Assembly: GCF_014236855.1 (NCBI RefSeq)
Contig: NZ_CP051261.1
Span: 3,100,001-3,164,000 of the forward strand
Direction of reading: 5' to 3'
Source of the DNA: Xanthomonas sp. SI
Lineage (GTDB): Bacteria; Pseudomonadota; Gammaproteobacteria; Xanthomonadales; Xanthomonadaceae
Length of the DNA: 64,000 nt
A model generated the notes under the pieces. It did no database searches, was not told where the DNA came from, and saw only the letters and a list, made by a program, of their open reading frames with translations. This document shows, piece by piece, positions 60,756 to 64,000 of the stretch (position 1 is its first letter; every line of letters begins with the position of its first letter). Both the position numbers and the translations under genes were made by a program.

Positions 60756-61161
60756 GTGGTTATACCTTTCGGATGTGGCCCGAGGGCCGGACAGCCCCCC
60801 GCGAGGCCCAAAACGGGTGCGGTGGGGCAAGGGATCCCGCCACGACGGGCGCAGGAAGCCGGAAAGTATGGCAGCGCAGGGGCCGCACCGCAAGTTGGCG
60901 GCCGTACGCGCATGTATGGCGGGCACCACCTGCTGCAGACAATGCGGCGGCCCAGGCTGTCGCCGCATGGGCGCCGGTTTGCGACACTCGCCGGATGAAC
61001 CGCAGACAGCCCGCACTCCCAGCTACCGAAGCCACGCCACTTTCCGCGCGGTGGCCCGGCCTGGCCGCTGCCCCAGGCCGTGAGCTTGCAGCCGGGCCAG
61101 CGCGAGTACGCGGCGCCGCGCGCCCTTGCCGCATCTGCGGCTTGGCGACCGGGGACACGCA
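60756..61161. other. Gap between divergent rpsF and PPTase genes, no gene seen
   Basis: About 400 bp holding the promoters of rpsF (leftward) and the phosphopantetheinyl transferase gene (rightward). Several open frames exist because of high GC, but none has a recognisable product or ribosome site. No repeat family member is present. Confidence 0.6.
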
Positions 61162-61950
61162 TTGAGCGCCCACCTGCACGCCAGCCCTGCCCTGAGCGCC
61201 GGCCAGTCGTTGCAGTTGGACCTGCCACCGGCAGTCGCCACCGCGCTGCGCAGCGCACGCCACTACCTGCTGGACGACGGCACGCCGCTGTACGCGCTAG
61301 CCTTCGACGCTGAACGCTTCCAGCCGCAGGCCTTCGCCGCGGCGGCGATCGCCTGCCCGGACAGCGTCGCGCGCAGCGTGCGCAAGCGCCAGGCGGAATT
61401 CCTGTTCGGGCGCCTGGCCGCGCGGCTGGCGCTGGGCGAGGCGCTCGGCCCGGCGCAGGCGCAGGCGGAGATCGCGATCGGTACGGCGCGCGAGCCGCGC
61501 TGGCCGGCCGGCAGCCTGGGCAGCATTTCCCATAGCGGCGGCTGCGCGGCGGCAGTGGCGCTGCCGACCGGCCAGGCCAATGGCATCGGCATCGACCTGG
61601 AACGGCTGCTCGCGCCCGCCGCGCGCGAGGCCGTGCTGAGCATGGCGATCGATGCGCAAGAGGCCGATCTGCTGGCCGCCGCGGCCGATCCGCAGTGGTC
61701 GCACGATGCGCTGCTGACCGCGCTGTTCTCGGCCAAGGAGAGTCTGTTCAAGGCCGCGTTCGGAGCGGTCGGGCGTTACTTCGATTTCGAAGCGGCGCGC
61801 GTGTGCGGGGTGGACCTGGCGCGACAGCAACTGCGCCTACGGCTTACCGAGACGCTATGCGCGCAGTTCGCCGAAGGACAAGTCTGCGAGATCGGCTTCG
61901 CGCGCCTGGACCTGGATTCGCAACTGGTGCTGACCCACTACGCGTGGTGA
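61162..61950 (+). CDS. 4'-phosphopantetheinyl transferase (EntD/Sfp-like)
   Basis: Transfers phosphopantetheine from CoA to carrier domains of peptide or polyketide synthases. 262 aa from the TTG at 61162, preferred because GGGGA lies 6 nt before it; a TTG at 61126 is an alternative. Motifs: RQAEFLFGRLAARLAL, SISHSGGCAAAVAL, GIGIDLERLL and the C-terminal FSAKESLFKAAF. The similar gene of X. albilineans serves albicidin synthesis, so this one may activate an NRPS outside the window. Confidence 0.9.
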   Translation: MSAHLHASPALSAGQSLQLDLPPAVATALRSARHYLLDDGTPLYALAFDAERFQPQAFAAAAIACPDSVARSVRKRQAEFLFGRLAARLALGEALGPAQAQAEIAIGTAREPRWPAGSLGSISHSGGCAAAVALPTGQANGIGIDLERLLAPAAREAVLSMAIDAQEADLLAAAADPQWSHDALLTALFSAKESLFKAAFGAVGRYFDFEAARVCGVDLARQQLRLRLTETLCAQFAEGQVCEIGFARLDLDSQLVLTHYAW

Positions 61951-61965
61951 GCGCGGCGCCGGCGC

Positions 61966-62319
61966 TCAGCGCGCGGCGGCCGCCGCATGCTCGGCGTCGG
62001 TGGTGAAGCTCTCGCCGCAGCCGCATTCGGCGGTGGCATTGGGATTGCGAAAGATGAAGGTCTCGCCCAGGCCCTGCTTGGCGAAATCGATCTCGGTGCC
62101 GTCGACCAGCGGCAGGCTGGCGGCGTTGACGTAGATGCGCACCCCATCCTGCTCGAACACCGCATCGTCCGGGTGCGCCTCGCGCGCCAGGTCGGTGACG
62201 TGGCCCCAGCCCGAGCAACCGGTGCGTTCGACGCCGAAGCGCAGGCCCAGCGCGCCAGGGGTCTGGGCGACGAAGCGCTGCACGCGCTCGAAGGCGACGG
62301 GAGTGAGATGGATGGCCAT
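61966..62319 (-). CDS. Fe-S cluster assembly protein, IscA/ErpA family
   Basis: 117-aa A-type carrier. The three ligand cysteines are present: Cys35 in RTGCSGWG, Cys99 and Cys101 in AECGCGESF. Start at the ATG of [14 protein letters not shown], with GGAG 11 nt upstream. Not in an isc operon. Whether it is closer to IscA or ErpA cannot be decided by eye. Confidence 0.93.
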   Translation of the reverse strand: MAIHLTPVAFERVQRFVAQTPGALGLRFGVERTGCSGWGHVTDLAREAHPDDAVFEQDGVRIYVNAASLPLVDGTEIDFAKQGLGETFIFRNPNATAECGCGESFTTDAEHAAAAAR

Positions 62320-62460
62320 GGCGAACGACTCCGGGAACAGCGAACGGTCATTATAGGGAGGAAGCGCGGCGGCGGATGCGCGCCACGCCTCGCAAGCGCT
62401 GCGGTTCAGCCAGTACACTTGCCCGTTCCATATCGAGTCGCTGCGGCGAGGATTCAAGTC

Positions 62461-63861
<1,401 letters not shown>

Positions 63862-63880
63862 TGCAATCCGGGGCCACGCC

Positions 63881-64000
63881 ATGATCCTGTTCTTCGCGCT
63901 GTGCTTCGTCGGCGTTGCCATCGCCGGGTTCAGCGCGTTCCTGATCTTCTGGCCGCTGACCCTGGTGCATATCCGCGACCGGCATCCGCCGCTGGTCGCG
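63881..64000 (+). CDS. Start of an unknown membrane protein (cut by window end)
   Basis: First 40 residues from the ATG at 63881, 19 bp after asnS. One strongly hydrophobic stretch (ILFFALCFVGVAIAGFSAFL and following) makes a membrane span at the N-terminus. Rest outside the window. Probably in the asnS transcript. No family can be named. Confidence 0.55.
   Translation, partial: MILFFALCFVGVAIAGFSAFLIFWPLTLVHIRDRHPPLVA

Overview
The window looks like a chromosome of a xanthomonad (Lysobacteraceae), most likely Xanthomonas. The DNA is GC-rich. It has the gyrA, serC-pheA-aroA, smc-zipA-ligA and rpsF-rpsR-rplI neighbourhoods of gammaproteobacteria. GyrA carries Gln at position 83, as in Xanthomonas and Stenotrophomonas. 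Intergenic gaps hold the dispersed palindromes I associate with this family: (TG)TGGGAGCGACTTCAG-type hairpins, runs of GGGATTCGGGATT, and CCTCTCCC-GGGAGAGG units. Genus is inferred; species cannot be fixed.

Region 1 (1-9386) is an integrated mobile element ending at a tRNA-Ser(UGA). In order it has a P4-type tyrosine integrase cut by the window edge, an AlpA-like regulator, a large Toprim primase/CyRepA1-type helicase, an AT-rich cargo gene with its own terminator, and a translationally coupled block. That block holds a capsid-like protein, small unknown proteins, a virion-structural-like protein, a Mor-like activator and a second AlpA-like protein. No terminase, portal or lysis gene is visible. 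It therefore resembles a phage satellite that carries its own capsid-like gene, and is the most promising object here. Several unexplained DNA signals lie in it: three ATGTGAATAC boxes, a perfect 15-bp inverted repeat inside the primase gene, and a dyad and possible packaging region ahead of the capsid-like gene.

Region 2 (9557-27075) is host chromosome: a LysR regulator, serS, a TonB-like protein, the serC-pheA-aroA biosynthetic group read leftward with a large structured repeat between pheA and aroA, the msrPQ methionine sulfoxide repair system, an FHA protein, and a polyhydroxyalkanoate-granule/lipid neighbourhood (granule protein, patatin, phasin). It ends with a membrane Mrr-like nuclease and a two-domain reductase resembling bacterial fatty acyl-CoA reductase.

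Region 3 (27250-34827) is a complete histidine-utilisation locus. hutF-hutC read left and hutI-hutH-hutG-hutU read right from one short intergenic gap containing a perfect HutC-type operator. Histidine goes to urocanate (HutH), imidazolonepropionate (HutU), formiminoglutamate (HutI), formylglutamate (HutF), then glutamate plus formate (HutG).

Region 4 (34828-44348) is more accessory: a serine hydrolase preceded by Stenotrophomonas-like palindromes, an acyl-CoA-binding protein coupled to a TetR regulator, a HipA-like kinase overlapping a DUF3037 gene, a phasin-like protein, a TPR protein and the PQQ glucose dehydrogenase gcd.

Region 5 (44634-64000) is mostly housekeeping genes on the minus strand: gyrA, mtnA, a DUF3011 protein, epmA, ligA, zipA, smc, rplI, rpsR, rpsF. 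A Tat-signal PLP aminotransferase lies between ligA and zipA. A phosphopantetheinyl transferase, an IscA/ErpA-type protein, asnS and the start of an unknown membrane protein complete the window.
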